Shown piece after piece: positions 1-8,713 of a stretch of DNA of 35,144 nucleotides. A program made the position numbers and the translations under genes. Origin of the DNA: Oscillospiraceae bacterium (GTDB lineage Bacteria; Bacillota; Clostridia; Oscillospirales; Acutalibacteraceae); the NCBI GenBank assembly GCA_031290105.1, contig JAITOD010000067.1, positions 1-35,144 of the forward strand, in the 5' to 3' direction. The first letter of the stretch is position 1, and the number at the start of each line of letters is the position of its first letter. The notes under the pieces are model-generated. The model did not search any database. It was not told where the DNA came from and saw nothing but the letters and a program-made list of their open reading frames with translations.

Positions 1-57
1 GAAGGCATCATCGCGCTGACAAAAGACGCTGATGAACAGGGTAATATCCTGGTATAA
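1..57 (+). CDS. C-terminal end of an unknown protein (partial)
   Basis: The window opens inside a reading frame that ends at TAA 55-57 and encodes EGIIALTKDADEQGNILV. The frame is followed at once by a terminator hairpin (83-113), which supports a real gene end. Eighteen residues are too few to assign a family, and I do not recognise it. Confidence 0.55.
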   Translation, partial: EGIIALTKDADEQGNILV

Positions 58-82
58 TTTCCCTGACGGCACGACACAGCGC

Positions 83-116
83 AAGGGCGCCTGCTTTCAC
101 CGCGGGCGCTTTTGGG
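83..116 (+). terminator. Rho-independent terminator
   Basis: A 12-pair stem (several G-T pairs) with a 7-base loop spans 83-113 and runs into TTTTGGG. It lies 26 bases after the stop of the left-edge gene and just before the CarD promoter, so it separates the two transcripts. Confidence 0.65.
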
Positions 117-122
117 TTAGCC

Positions 123-151
123 TTGCATTTCTGCGGTGATTATGCTATAAT
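123..151 (+). promoter_or_regulatory. Sigma-A promoter of the CarD-like gene
   Basis: TTGCAT (123-128), a 17-base spacer and TATAAT (146-151), with a TG extended -10. Transcription should start near 158, leaving a leader of about 80 bases that contains the hairpin at 161-215. Confidence 0.8.
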
Positions 152-160
152 GGTATTGCT

Positions 161-215
161 GACGCGCTGTTTGCTTCTCGGAACGTAAGTCCTGTTGAGC
201 AACCCGGCGCGTTTT
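161..215 (+). promoter_or_regulatory. Leader hairpin ending in a T run, attenuator-like
   Basis: ACGCGC (162-167) pairs with GCGCGT (207-212), and inside it TTGCT (171-175) pairs with AGCAA near 198-202. The outer arm runs straight into TTTT. The hairpin starts within a few bases of the predicted start site and ends 22 bases before the CarD start codon. It has the form of an intrinsic terminator inside a leader, so it may control how much transcript reaches the gene. I do not recognise it as a known riboswitch class. Confidence 0.5.
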
Positions 216-237
216 CTCATTAAATGGAGTTTTTATT

Positions 238-804
238 ATGGAACTTAACATCAACGACACAGTGATTTACGGCGCAACCATTTGCACCTTGACCGAAATT
301 GCCAAGCGCGATTTTGGCGGCGGAAGCCAGCATTATTATATCCTCAAGCCCATTTTTGACGTTAAGACGACCATCTACGCCCCGATTGGCAACCCTGCCA
401 CGGCGGACAAAATGCGGCGCCTTCTCTCCCGGGAGGAAATTTACGCCCTGATTGACGCAATGCCTGATGAGGACGTCGCTTGGATTGACGACGACACACT
501 TCGCCGCGCAAGCTGCAAGGAAATCCTTTCCGGCGGCGACCGCACAGAGCTGGCGGGGCTAATCAAAACTCTGTACCTTCGCTCACGGGAGTTGGCTGAC
601 GGCGGCATTGGCACCAAGTCGCGCAAGCTGCACGCAATCGACGGACAGTTCCTTAAGGACGCGGAGAGGATGCTTTATCAAGAGTTTGCGTATGTGCTGA
701 AAATTGAGCCGGAAGAAGTACTGGCGTTTATCGATAAGCGGATTGCCCTTAAAGAATTGGCGGCGCGTGATGCGGAATTCGATGGCGAAACACGGCCCGA
801 CTGA
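238..804 (+). CDS. CarD-family transcriptional regulator
   Basis: A 188-residue protein. Residues about 3-70 match the CarD/CdnL/TRCF RNA-polymerase-interacting domain: INDTVIYG at the start, YYILKPIFD in the middle, then TTIYAPI and LLSREEI. The remainder is helical, ending in a long C-terminal helix region, as in CdnL proteins that bind the polymerase beta subunit and stabilise open complexes at promoters. The typical family length is about 150-190 residues. The gene stands alone, with a strong promoter and leader hairpin upstream and a terminator downstream. The start ATG follows TGGAG at 224-228. The N-terminus is somewhat divergent (ATICTLTEIAKRDFGGG), so the exact subfamily is uncertain. 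Confidence 0.8.
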   Translation: MELNINDTVIYGATICTLTEIAKRDFGGGSQHYYILKPIFDVKTTIYAPIGNPATADKMRRLLSREEIYALIDAMPDEDVAWIDDDTLRRASCKEILSGGDRTELAGLIKTLYLRSRELADGGIGTKSRKLHAIDGQFLKDAERMLYQEFAYVLKIEPEEVLAFIDKRIALKELAARDAEFDGETRPD

Positions 805-827
805 CGTTTGGCGCGTATATATTTCAT

Positions 828-862
828 ACAGGGGCTGCGGGTGACTGCGCCCCTGTGTTTGT
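828..862 (+). terminator. Terminator of the CarD-like gene
   Basis: ACAGGGGC (828-835) pairs perfectly with GCCCCTGT (849-856), followed by GTTTGTT. It lies 24 bases after the stop codon. Confidence 0.75.
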
Positions 863-904
863 TAGCGGCAAGCAGCAAACCTAATACGGAAGCTAACGTC
901 TGAT

Positions 905-1027
905 ATGCAAAATTCGGCAGCAGCGTTGAATTTCGTCACGCGGCGCAACAATAACGCCACTCTCACACTCTATTCATACGAGGAACGCCAACGCGCGGCG
1001 GAGTTACTCACGGCAAAACCGATATAA
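905..1027 (+). CDS. Possible 40-residue small protein or gene remnant
   Basis: An ATG frame of 40 codons ends 11 bases before the sigma-factor start. The frame is open for a further 15 codons upstream without a start. The composition (LNFVTRRNNNATLTLYSY, then EERQRAAELLTAKPI) looks protein-like and could be the tail of a lost gene. There is no convincing ribosome binding site; the nearest, GGAAG, is about 11 bases off. I do not recognise a family. Apart from this the gap 863-1038 holds nothing I can identify. Confidence 0.25.
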   Translation: MQNSAAALNFVTRRNNNATLTLYSYEERQRAAELLTAKPI

Positions 1028-1038
1028 GGAGCCGACAT

Positions 1039-1551
1039 ATGCCACAGGCAATTTTGGTGCGGCAGGCAAAAGAGGGCAGTTCCCTTGCCTTTGGGGAGCT
1101 TTATCAGCTGTACCACAAGCGATTATACGCCTATGCGTGTATCTGTCTGCGCTCCGGAGCGCTGGCGGAAGAAGCTGTGCAAGACGCTGTGTTGATCGCT
1201 TGGCGGCAACTTGCGGCGCTGAGAAACGAAGCGAGCTTTGAAAAGTGGCTCTTCAAGATTTTGGCGAACCGCTGCCGCAGAGTCGGTCTGGCGGAAAGCC
1301 GCATTATCCCGCTGGGCGATACCCCAATCCCCGACACCGCCGCACCGGATACTCTTACGCTCTCGCAGGAAACACGGGACGCGCTGGATTCTCTGCCATA
1401 TGACGAGCGCGAAATTGTGTTGCTGTGTGTGCTCACCGGGCTTTCCGGCAAAGAAGCCGCCGCCGCGCTTGGCATGAACCACGGCACGCTGCGCTCCAAA
1501 CGCTCACGCGCGCTGGCAAAAATACGTAAACAACTGACAATTGACAGTTAA
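1039..1551 (+). CDS. ECF-type RNA polymerase sigma factor
   Basis: A 170-residue sigma-70-family protein. Region 2 lies at about residues 15-80 (GELYQLYHKRLYAYA, then AEEAVQDAVLIAWRQL and FEKWLFKILANRCRR). Region 4 lies at about 112-165 (LDSLPYDEREIVLLCVLTG, then KEAAAALGMNHGTLRSKRSRA, a helix-turn-helix). Length and layout fit extracytoplasmic-function sigma factors. AAGGAG (1026-1031) precedes the ATG by 7 bases. The next gene, 54 bases downstream, encodes a membrane-anchored protein with a cytoplasmic N-terminus, a common place for the anti-sigma partner; that pairing is inference. The last codons (LTIDS) run into a dispersed repeat (1536-1565) that may have supplied the stop codon. Confidence 0.88.
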   Translation: MPQAILVRQAKEGSSLAFGELYQLYHKRLYAYACICLRSGALAEEAVQDAVLIAWRQLAALRNEASFEKWLFKILANRCRRVGLAESRIIPLGDTPIPDTAAPDTLTLSQETRDALDSLPYDEREIVLLCVLTGLSGKEAAAALGMNHGTLRSKRSRALAKIRKQLTIDS

Positions 1552-1565
1552 CAATGAACAATTTG
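1536..1565. repeat. Dispersed AATTG/GTTAAC-type short repeat
   Basis: A run of near-palindromic words (ACAATTGACAGTTAACAATG and neighbours) spans the sigma-factor stop codon. Similar AATTGTTAATTG-type runs occur at about 31120-31155 inside metH and, more diverged, at 29446-29476. Confidence 0.5.
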
Positions 1566-1605
1566 CTTTCACCCATATGTTAATTGCATATTAGGAGGCT
1601 TTATT

Positions 1606-3969
1606 ATGAAAAGCAACGATATCCGCACAACAAAGCGTCTGCGCCGTGAGTTCCGCGCCGCGCTGGAAAATACCGAAATCCCGCCGGAAATTTCGACGGA
1701 GAAAACCGCCGAGCGTATCCTTTGGGAGCAAGCTCAGCACCCGCAGCGCCGCAAGATCCACTGGAAAAAGCCCGTTATCTCTGCAGTTGCCGCCGTGCTT
1801 GCGTTGAGTGTGGCGCTTGGCGTGGCGCTGTATTCAACAGGGTTGCCGCTCACACCCGTTAAGCCGCCCGCTTGGGTGGATAATACCGCCGCTGACAACG
1901 AACGCGCCGTTCATCCCAAAAGCGCGGAGGAATTGGAAGCTCTGTTCCGCTGGTTCAAGGAGGGTGCGGACGGAACCGCTTGGGACGCGCTTAGAGAAAG
2001 CTTCGGCGGAATTTTCAATGGAGCTTTCGCTCAATACGGCCCAATATATGGTATGTTTCAGAATAATCTTAAGGCGGAGATGGCGCCTGCATCGCCAAGT
2101 TCCCCCGGCATGGAAGATTCCGCGCTTAGCCGAGAATCTGAGTCCGTTGGCCAAACCAACACCCAAGTTGACGGCATTGACGAGCAGGACATCATCAAAA
2201 ACAGCGGCAAAACGCTATTTATCGCCCAGCCCGGGCACGTTAGCGGCAGCGACGAAAATGAAACGGTCACGGTGGGCGTGCGCCGCGTGCAGCTGCTATC
2301 CGGCGGGAAGATGAAGGAAATCAGCCCTGTGATAATCTATCAAGGCTGGCGTTATGTTGGCGATAGCGAGGAAATCGTTGGTATCTTCCTGCACGAGGGC
2401 AAGCTGATTGTAATCAGCCAAACGCAGGGGTACTTCCTGCATTTATCAAAATATGCCGAAGAATCTTGGGTTTCGCCGGTGCAGGGCGGCACACAGAAGC
2501 TCCGCACGATTGTGCGCGTTTATTCCGATGCGGACGGTGAGAATCCCAAGCTGCTATCCAGCTCCGCGCAGGATGGGCAGCACCTTTCAAGCAGACTATA
2601 CGGTGGGCGGCTGACCGTGGCGACAAGCTCCGCTGTGCAAGTTTGGTCAGAGGGTTTTGAGCCGTCGCGTGACATGTATCCGCAAATCACCAAGGACGGC
2701 GTGACGGCGAACCTGCCGCTGGAGAAAATCTACAGCACAGTCAACAACTCCACTCCGTCGTATCTTGTTATCAGCAACACTGACCTGAACGCCGCCGCGC
2801 CCACAACGGAGCACTGCGCCGTGCTTGGCGCGGGCGAGAACCTTTATTGCTCCGGCGATACGCTTTATATCGGGCGATCAATATACGGCGAAAAAACCGA
2901 GACGGAAATCTTTAAGTTTGCGCTGGACGGCAAGCCGCGGCTGCTTGGCTCAGGCACTGTGCCCGGCACTGCGCTGAATCAGTTCAGCATGGACGAATAT
3001 AACGGCAACCTGCGCATTGCCACGCAGGGTGTATCGGGCAGCGGCGGCGATAAAATAACTGCCGAGAACAGCGCCCTAATCCCCGCTGATCCCGCTGATA
3101 ACAACATCATCGCCAACGCGGTTTATGTGCTGGACGGCAATCTCAAAACCATCGGCAAGCTTGAGAACATTGCGCCGGGCGAGACGATACAGTCGGTGCG
3201 CTTTGTTGGCGCGACGGGGTACGTCGTCACTTTCCTGCAGACGGATCCGCTGTTTGTGCTGGATTTGGCGGACGCGAAAAAGCCTAAGCTTGTGGGCGAG
3301 CTGAAAATCCCCGGCTTCTCCAGCTATCTGCACCCCGTGGCGGACGGCTGGCTGCTGGGCGTGGGCGTTCCGGGCGACGCAAACGGCACAATCGGCGGCG
3401 TGAAGCTCTCGCTGTTTGACGTACGCAATCCCAAAAAGCCCGTTGAGGCGGACAGCGTCGTGTTCAGCGGCTATCAATACGGTACGAACGCAACAAATGA
3501 TCATAGGGCGTTCTTTGTTTACCCGGATGAGGGACTGTTCGGGCTGCCAATCAGCAACGAGACTGACGGCAGCGGCGGCGTGAGTATATCTGCGGCGGCG
3601 CTTTACACATACCGCGTCAAGGACGGCAAGATTGTCCGTGCGGGCGTTTACGGCGGCGAAGCTCTCAGCTACCGTTGGGATGAAACCCCGTATTCCTGGT
3701 ATGGCACTGATCTTTTGGGCAGTCGCGCAACGTATGTTGGCAGCACGATTTACACGCGCCTTGACGGCATACTCACCAGCTTTGACCTGAGCGACGCCAA
3801 GCAGCTGGCCAAGCTGGATATGCGCAAGGATACACTCCCCGACGCGCCGAAGCCCGAGACCTCGCCACCGATCGTTGACCAACCGACCAATTCCCCCGAG
3901 GAAATAACGGAGTCCCCCACTCAGTCAGGGGCAAGCGAACCTTATAACCCGGGCGCGGCGGGGCAGTAA
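1606..3969 (+). CDS. Membrane-anchored beta-propeller domain protein
   Basis: A 787-residue protein. Residues 1-50 are charged and cytoplasmic (including KSNDIRTTKRLRREF). A single membrane segment lies at about 52-77 (VISAVAAVLALSVALGVAL). The long exterior part carries the motif QVDGIDEQDIIKNSGKTLF typical of secreted C-terminal beta-propeller proteins (Pfam Beta_propel, PF09826), with repeated blades to about residue 740, and a P/S/T-rich tail. It follows the ECF sigma gene by 54 bases and has its own TAGGAGG site 8 bases from the ATG. Sigma factor and propeller protein probably form one operon. The N-terminal cytoplasmic segment could bind the sigma factor, but no known anti-sigma domain is visible. 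Confidence 0.85.
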   Translation: MKSNDIRTTKRLRREFRAALENTEIPPEISTEKTAERILWEQAQHPQRRKIHWKKPVISAVAAVLALSVALGVALYSTGLPLTPVKPPAWVDNTAADNERAVHPKSAEELEALFRWFKEGADGTAWDALRESFGGIFNGAFAQYGPIYGMFQNNLKAEMAPASPSSPGMEDSALSRESESVGQTNTQVDGIDEQDIIKNSGKTLFIAQPGHVSGSDENETVTVGVRRVQLLSGGKMKEISPVIIYQGWRYVGDSEEIVGIFLHEGKLIVISQTQGYFLHLSKYAEESWVSPVQGGTQKLRTIVRVYSDADGENPKLLSSSAQDGQHLSSRLYGGRLTVATSSAVQVWSEGFEPSRDMYPQITKDGVTANLPLEKIYSTVNNSTPSYLVISNTDLNAAAPTTEHCAVLGAGENLYCSGDTLYIGRSIYGEKTETEIFKFALDGKPRLLGSGTVPGTALNQFSMDEYNGNLRIATQGVSGSGGDKITAENSALIPADPADNNIIANAVYVLDGNLKTIGKLENIAPGETIQSVRFVGATGYVVTFLQTDPLFVLDLADAKKPKLVGELKIPGFSSYLHPVADGWLLGVGVPGDANGTIGGVKLSLFDVRNPKKPVEADSVVFSGYQYGTNATNDHRAFFVYPDEGLFGLPISNETDGSGGVSISAAALYTYRVKDGKIVRAGVYGGEALSYRWDETPYSWYGTDLLGSRATYVGSTIYTRLDGILTSFDLSDAKQLAKLDMRKDTLPDAPKPETSPPIVDQPTNSPEEITESPTQSGASEPYNPGAAGQ

Positions 3970-3990
3970 AGCTTACGGCAGATTATTAAA

Positions 3991-4024
3991 GGGACGCTGC
4001 GTGTGCGGCGTCCCTGCTTTTTTA
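3991..4024. terminator. Terminator between convergent genes
   Basis: GGGACGC (3991-3997) pairs with GCGTCCC (4008-4014), followed by TGCTTTTTTA on the + strand. On the - strand the tail is CCCTTTAATAAT, so it may also stop transcription from the acyltransferase gene, though more weakly. Confidence 0.8.
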
Positions 4025-4110
4025 TTACACGCCGTGCAAGGCGGTTTGTTGCGTGCTGCGCAAAGCCCCGCACGGGTTTTGCAGAAGGGAGCTTTGTGCA
4101 TTTGCTGCGG

Positions 4111-5307
4111 TTAGCTCCGCCGCGTTTGTTTTGTTTTCAGCACCCTTTGCGCAAGCTGCCTCAAACGCTTATCCAACCAATCACACAGCTGACGCACGTG
4201 CAGCAGCTTAAACAACAACAGCCGTATCTCATCGGCAAACAAACAGACGGTAAATATTACCGCCGCCGTCAACAGTGAGTAAGCTACCGCTTGCCAATTG
4301 GGCAGGTCAGCGTAATCCTTAAACTTGTCCTGTATGAGAACCCTGTAAATTTGCAGATGCATATGGATTAAATATACGCCAAAGGAAATGGGCGCGGCAA
4401 ATTTTATTGCGCGTCTGGCTGCGCTGTTTTTAATTTTAAGGTTTGCGAAGAAAATCAATAAGCTAACCGCCGCAATAACCATAAACGGTGATGTGTAGCG
4501 GTGCAGCAGCTCACCTGCGAAATACTTGAAGAACAATTTTCCGTTTTCGCTGTTCGCCCAGCCGGCATGATGCTTTTGGAGGAAGGCAATTCCGGCTCTG
4601 TAGAACCATTGAATCAACGAACTCGCCGCAAAAATGACGATGCACCCAAGCTGCCGCAGCTTGCTTGTTTTGGGCGGATACAGGCGCAAATACGCGCCCA
4701 CAAAATACAGCGCCGCAAGCCACAAAGCCGAGAACCCGCGCTCCGTATTAAACGGCTCGTTCATTGTTTCCGGGAAAACCGCAGTGACTGAGAAAATTAT
4801 TAAAATAAGCGCAACCAATAACCCAAATTGCTTTTTGTTCAGCCTTTCAATCAGCCGATTAAAGAACGGTATGAAGAAAACATATCCAAAATAAGCGGTA
4901 AGATACCAATATTGATTTGTGGCGACGGGGAAAAATGAGCGGATAACATTTGTGCCAACCCCTAAGCCTTGCCAAACATCTGTGAAAAGTGCAAAATATA
5001 ACGTAATCAGTACGGAATAAAACAAGCCCTGAAACCACAGCTCAAACGTGCGGGCATATTTGATTTTGGTGCTTTTGCAGGCTACATAGCCCGTAATCAG
5101 CGCAAAAATATTAACAGCTCCATAGCACAAATATTCTATTATCCACCCGGCGTGCCACGTTGGGGAAAGCGGCTTTGCAGACAGAACCCAGCCGCGCCCA
5201 ACCACGTGCAGCAGCACCACCATGAACATTGAAACAACGCGCAGCAAGTCAATGCCCATTTGACGTTCCGGCTTTGCCAACGTGTTGCTTGGAAGCGTTT
5301 GGGACAT
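4111..5307 (-). CDS. Membrane acyltransferase, family 3
   Basis: A 398-residue integral membrane protein of the acyltransferase 3 family (PF01757; OafA/WecH-like). The N-terminus has the family signature MGIDLLRVVSMFMVVLLHVVG at about residues 17-37, including the conserved His. About ten hydrophobic segments follow, with the usual IHMH near residue 319. Such enzymes O-acetylate or acylate polysaccharides, teichoic acids or lipids at the membrane; the substrate cannot be read here. AAGGAG lies 7 bases before the ATG (on the - strand). It is a single gene, and it looks less GC-rich than the adjacent guaB. No glycan biosynthesis genes are adjacent. Confidence 0.87.
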   Translation of the reverse strand: MSQTLPSNTLAKPERQMGIDLLRVVSMFMVVLLHVVGRGWVLSAKPLSPTWHAGWIIEYLCYGAVNIFALITGYVACKSTKIKYARTFELWFQGLFYSVLITLYFALFTDVWQGLGVGTNVIRSFFPVATNQYWYLTAYFGYVFFIPFFNRLIERLNKKQFGLLVALILIIFSVTAVFPETMNEPFNTERGFSALWLAALYFVGAYLRLYPPKTSKLRQLGCIVIFAASSLIQWFYRAGIAFLQKHHAGWANSENGKLFFKYFAGELLHRYTSPFMVIAAVSLLIFFANLKIKNSAARRAIKFAAPISFGVYLIHMHLQIYRVLIQDKFKDYADLPNWQAVAYSLLTAAVIFTVCLFADEIRLLLFKLLHVRQLCDWLDKRLRQLAQRVLKTKQTRRS

Positions 5308-5334
5308 TATTACTCCTTTTTCTTCTTGAGTTTA

Positions 5335-5351
5335 TTAGGTCGTGTTAACAC
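5335..5351. repeat. Solo end of the MITE-like element
   Basis: TTAGGTCGTGTTAACAC matches the left terminal repeat of the element at 17287-17452 (TTAGGTCGCGTTGACAC) at 15 of 17 positions. No second end is nearby, so this is a solo end or a chance match. It lies between the acyltransferase start and the 3' end of the SRP RNA gene. Confidence 0.4.
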
Positions 5352-5396
5352 CCTGCTTTGTGCCGTCACGCCAAAAAATACGGCGCAAATAAACAC

Positions 5397-5531
5397 AAAA
5401 AGCCCTTTTCCCGCGGCGCAAGGCAGACCGCGTCGCCCGGCGCTTTCCGCTTAAGGCTGCTCGGTTCCCCGCCTGACCCGGTTCACGGCGCACCGACGCG
5501 CGGAACCCCGCGCCGCAGGAAAAGGACTTTC
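5397..5531 (-). ncRNA. ffs: Signal recognition particle RNA (small bacterial type)
   Basis: Read on the - strand, the region has the conserved SRP core: GGGTCAGG, then a GGAA tetraloop closed by CGG/CCG, then GAGCAGCC, i.e. the asymmetric loop bound by Ffh. The 5' end (AAAGTCCTTTTCCTGCGGCGC-like, 5530 downward) pairs over about 20 bases with the 3' end (GCGCCGCGGGAAAAGGGCTTT-like, to about 5398), and inner arms around CCGCGCGTCG and CGACGCGG also pair. The length of about 133 bases and lack of an Alu domain indicate the small form. The RNA forms the core of the particle that targets membrane proteins to SecYEG with Ffh and FtsY. A consensus promoter sits immediately upstream, and a T run follows the closing stem. 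Confidence 0.9.
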
Positions 5532-5540
5532 GGCTATGGA

Positions 5541-5569
5541 AGTATATCATGTTTTTGCGGTAATTGCAA
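5541..5569 (-). promoter_or_regulatory. Promoter of ffs
   Basis: On the - strand: TTGCAA (5564-5569), 17-base spacer, TATACT (5541-5546). Transcription should start at about 5531-5534, exactly at the 5' end of the SRP RNA stem. Confidence 0.85.
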
Positions 5570-5698
5570 GCCGCCGCGCTTTGGGAGCGCAAAACACAAA
5601 ACCTTGCAAACGATAACGCCGCGGCAAGCTTCAGTATTTATGCTTTTTGGGCAGATACTGTGTGCATATATATAGTTTATAATGCGCTCGCCGCCCAC

Positions 5699-5727
5699 TT
5701 GTTTCTTCCCCGCAAATATTGTATAAT
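5699..5727 (+). promoter_or_regulatory. Promoter of the zinc-ribbon/LRR gene
   Basis: TTGTTT (5699-5704), 17-base spacer, TATAAT (5722-5727). The leader of about 75 bases contains GGCGGA/TCCGCC hairpin arms at about 5753-5771. The rest of the gap between 5570 and 5698 shows nothing I can name; a second TATAAT at 5678 has no matching -35. Confidence 0.6.
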
Positions 5728-5807
5728 AAGCACAGCTCCGGTTCGGGGCTTCGGCGGAGCGTAATTCCGCCAGAGATACACCACACAAAACACAGGGAGA
5801 AACCGCC

Positions 5808-6848
5808 ATGCCGTTTGCAGCCGCCAAATGCACCCAATGCGGTGCAGATTTACAGGTAGATTCCGCGCAAGAGGCGGCAGTCTGCCAATTTTGCGGCACG
5901 GCGTTTGTTGTGGAGAAGGCAATCAGCCACTACCAAACCACAAACCACATCACCGCGGGCGTGGTGAACATGATTGACAGCGGCGCGCGCGATTTTGAAA
6001 TCTGCGCAAGGGTTTTGCTGCGGTATAACGGCGCGGCGACGGATATTGTTATCCCCGACGGGGTGAAGGAAATTGGAAACAAGGCTTTCAGCGGCTATAA
6101 ATATCTGCAAAATATCACGTTCCCTGAGGGATTGCAAATAATCGGCACCGAGGCTTTCAACGGCTGTGTCAGCATCACCACAATTAGCCTCCCAAACAGC
6201 GTGACCACAATTGCCGACAACGCATTCTGCGGCTGCAGCAACCTTGGCAGCGTCACTCTTTCAAATAATCTGACCACGATTGGCGGCTATGCATTCTACG
6301 GTTGCACCAATTTGTGCAGCATCGTCTTCCCCGAGAGCTTGCTGACAATCGGTGGTCGGGCTTTTCAAAAATGCGAATCTCTGACAAGCATTATAATCCC
6401 CGAAAGAACAAGGTTCACAGGTTGGGGTGCTTTTTGGAATTGCAAAAATTTAACCGTTGTGAAGTCACGCTATTTGCAGCAATTTTTCGCAACACCCTGG
6501 GGAAAAGCCATCGAAAACGATCTTGTAGCTTTCCTCAGGTCTGTTCTTCAAGAACGCAAAAAAGAGAAAAAATGCCTTTATTGCGGCGGAAAAATTAGTT
6601 TAGTCCTTAGATCTCTTTCTGACCCCATTGAGTTTTATACAGAAAAAAGGTGTAAATCTTGCGGCTTTGTAAAGCGCGATTCTGATGACTATAACGCTCG
6701 TTTCACAAAATTATATTCCTACCCGCTTCCCGAGTATATATGCGCTCATGTTATCGGTACCCAGAAGCATTATGATTATGGTAAATCTTACGGCGCCTTT
6801 GCAAAGCTGATAATCGACCACCTTGCCGCGCAGGGATTGCAATGGTAA
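5808..6848 (+). CDS. Zinc-ribbon protein with BspA-type leucine-rich repeats
   Basis: A 346-residue protein. An N-terminal zinc ribbon has Cys8-x2-Cys11 and Cys26-x2-Cys29. From about residue 75 to 205 it has repeats of the LRR_5/BspA kind (IPDGVKEIGNKAFSGYKYL, ITFPEGLQIIGTEAFNGC, ISLPNSVTTIADNAFCGC and so on, about 23 residues each). The C-terminal third contains a second Cys4 ribbon (CLYCGG, then CKSCGF) and no repeats. There is no signal peptide, so it is probably cytoplasmic, unlike secreted BspA proteins. Such repeats bind proteins; a partner is not visible. GGGAG precedes the ATG. The C-terminal part is more AT-rich than the repeats, which may mean a domain fusion. Confidence 0.8.
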   Translation: MPFAAAKCTQCGADLQVDSAQEAAVCQFCGTAFVVEKAISHYQTTNHITAGVVNMIDSGARDFEICARVLLRYNGAATDIVIPDGVKEIGNKAFSGYKYLQNITFPEGLQIIGTEAFNGCVSITTISLPNSVTTIADNAFCGCSNLGSVTLSNNLTTIGGYAFYGCTNLCSIVFPESLLTIGGRAFQKCESLTSIIIPERTRFTGWGAFWNCKNLTVVKSRYLQQFFATPWGKAIENDLVAFLRSVLQERKKEKKCLYCGGKISLVLRSLSDPIEFYTEKRCKSCGFVKRDSDDYNARFTKLYSYPLPEYICAHVIGTQKHYDYGKSYGAFAKLIIDHLAAQGLQW

Positions 6849-6868
6849 AAGTCAACGCACAATAATAA

Positions 6869-8359
<1,491 letters not shown>

Positions 8360-8394
8360 CTTTTCCGATAACGGCGGTAAACTGCCGCCCATAC

Positions 8395-8700
8395 ACAAAA
8401 GTTTTCCGCTGATTATTAGTTTTCCACAGCCGGTTTTCCACGTTCTCAATATTGCTAAATACAGGAAACTAATAACTCAAGGTTTTCCACAGCGCGGCAT
8501 TAATAACTCACCGTTGGTTTTGCCGATGATTACAAAGCAGACATTGGTTTTTCTATTTGTTAACACACACTACTACTGCTACTATATTGAAAGAAAGAAA
8601 ACAAAGAATAAAAAAGCACATTTGTTTTCAGTTTGCTGTTCAATGATGTGAAAAACTATCAGTCTCAATTGCGCGTCTGACATCTCATATATATAAATTT
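8395..8700. other. oriC: Candidate replication origin (oriC-like region)
   Basis: A 354-base gene-free stretch between guaB and dnaN. It has three sites close to the DnaA box TTATCCACA: TTTTCCACA at 8420-8428, TTTTCCACG at 8434-8442, TTTTCCACA at 8483-8491; a weaker TTTTCCGCT at 8402-8410; and TTTTTCACA on the - strand at 8647-8655. The 10-mer TAATAACTCA is repeated at 8470 and 8500. Downstream, CTA-CTA-CTG-CTA-CTA (8570-8584) resembles the complement of the DnaA-trio unwinding element described in Bacillus subtilis, and the following 100 bases are AT-rich. The location just upstream of dnaN and the two parS sites in the window support the call. No dnaA is adjacent, so DnaA control of dnaN alone remains possible. 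Confidence 0.6.
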
Positions 8701-8713
8701 GGAGGAAAATAAA

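Noticed and set aside
3076-3882. 268-codon open frame on the - strand
   Set aside because: It lies wholly antisense to the beta-propeller gene, lacks a ribosome site and has low-complexity, unfamily-like composition; it reflects GC-rich codon use of the real gene.
5335-5592. 85-codon open frame over the SRP RNA
   Set aside because: The region is explained by ffs structure and its promoter; the Arg/Ala-rich frame is a by-product of GC-rich RNA stems.
8669-8697. TTGCGC-17-TATAAA as the dnaN promoter
   Set aside because: Its start site would fall on the dnaN ribosome site at 8701-8705; TTGTTA-17-TACTAT at 8557-8585 is a possible but weak alternative overlapping the triplet run.
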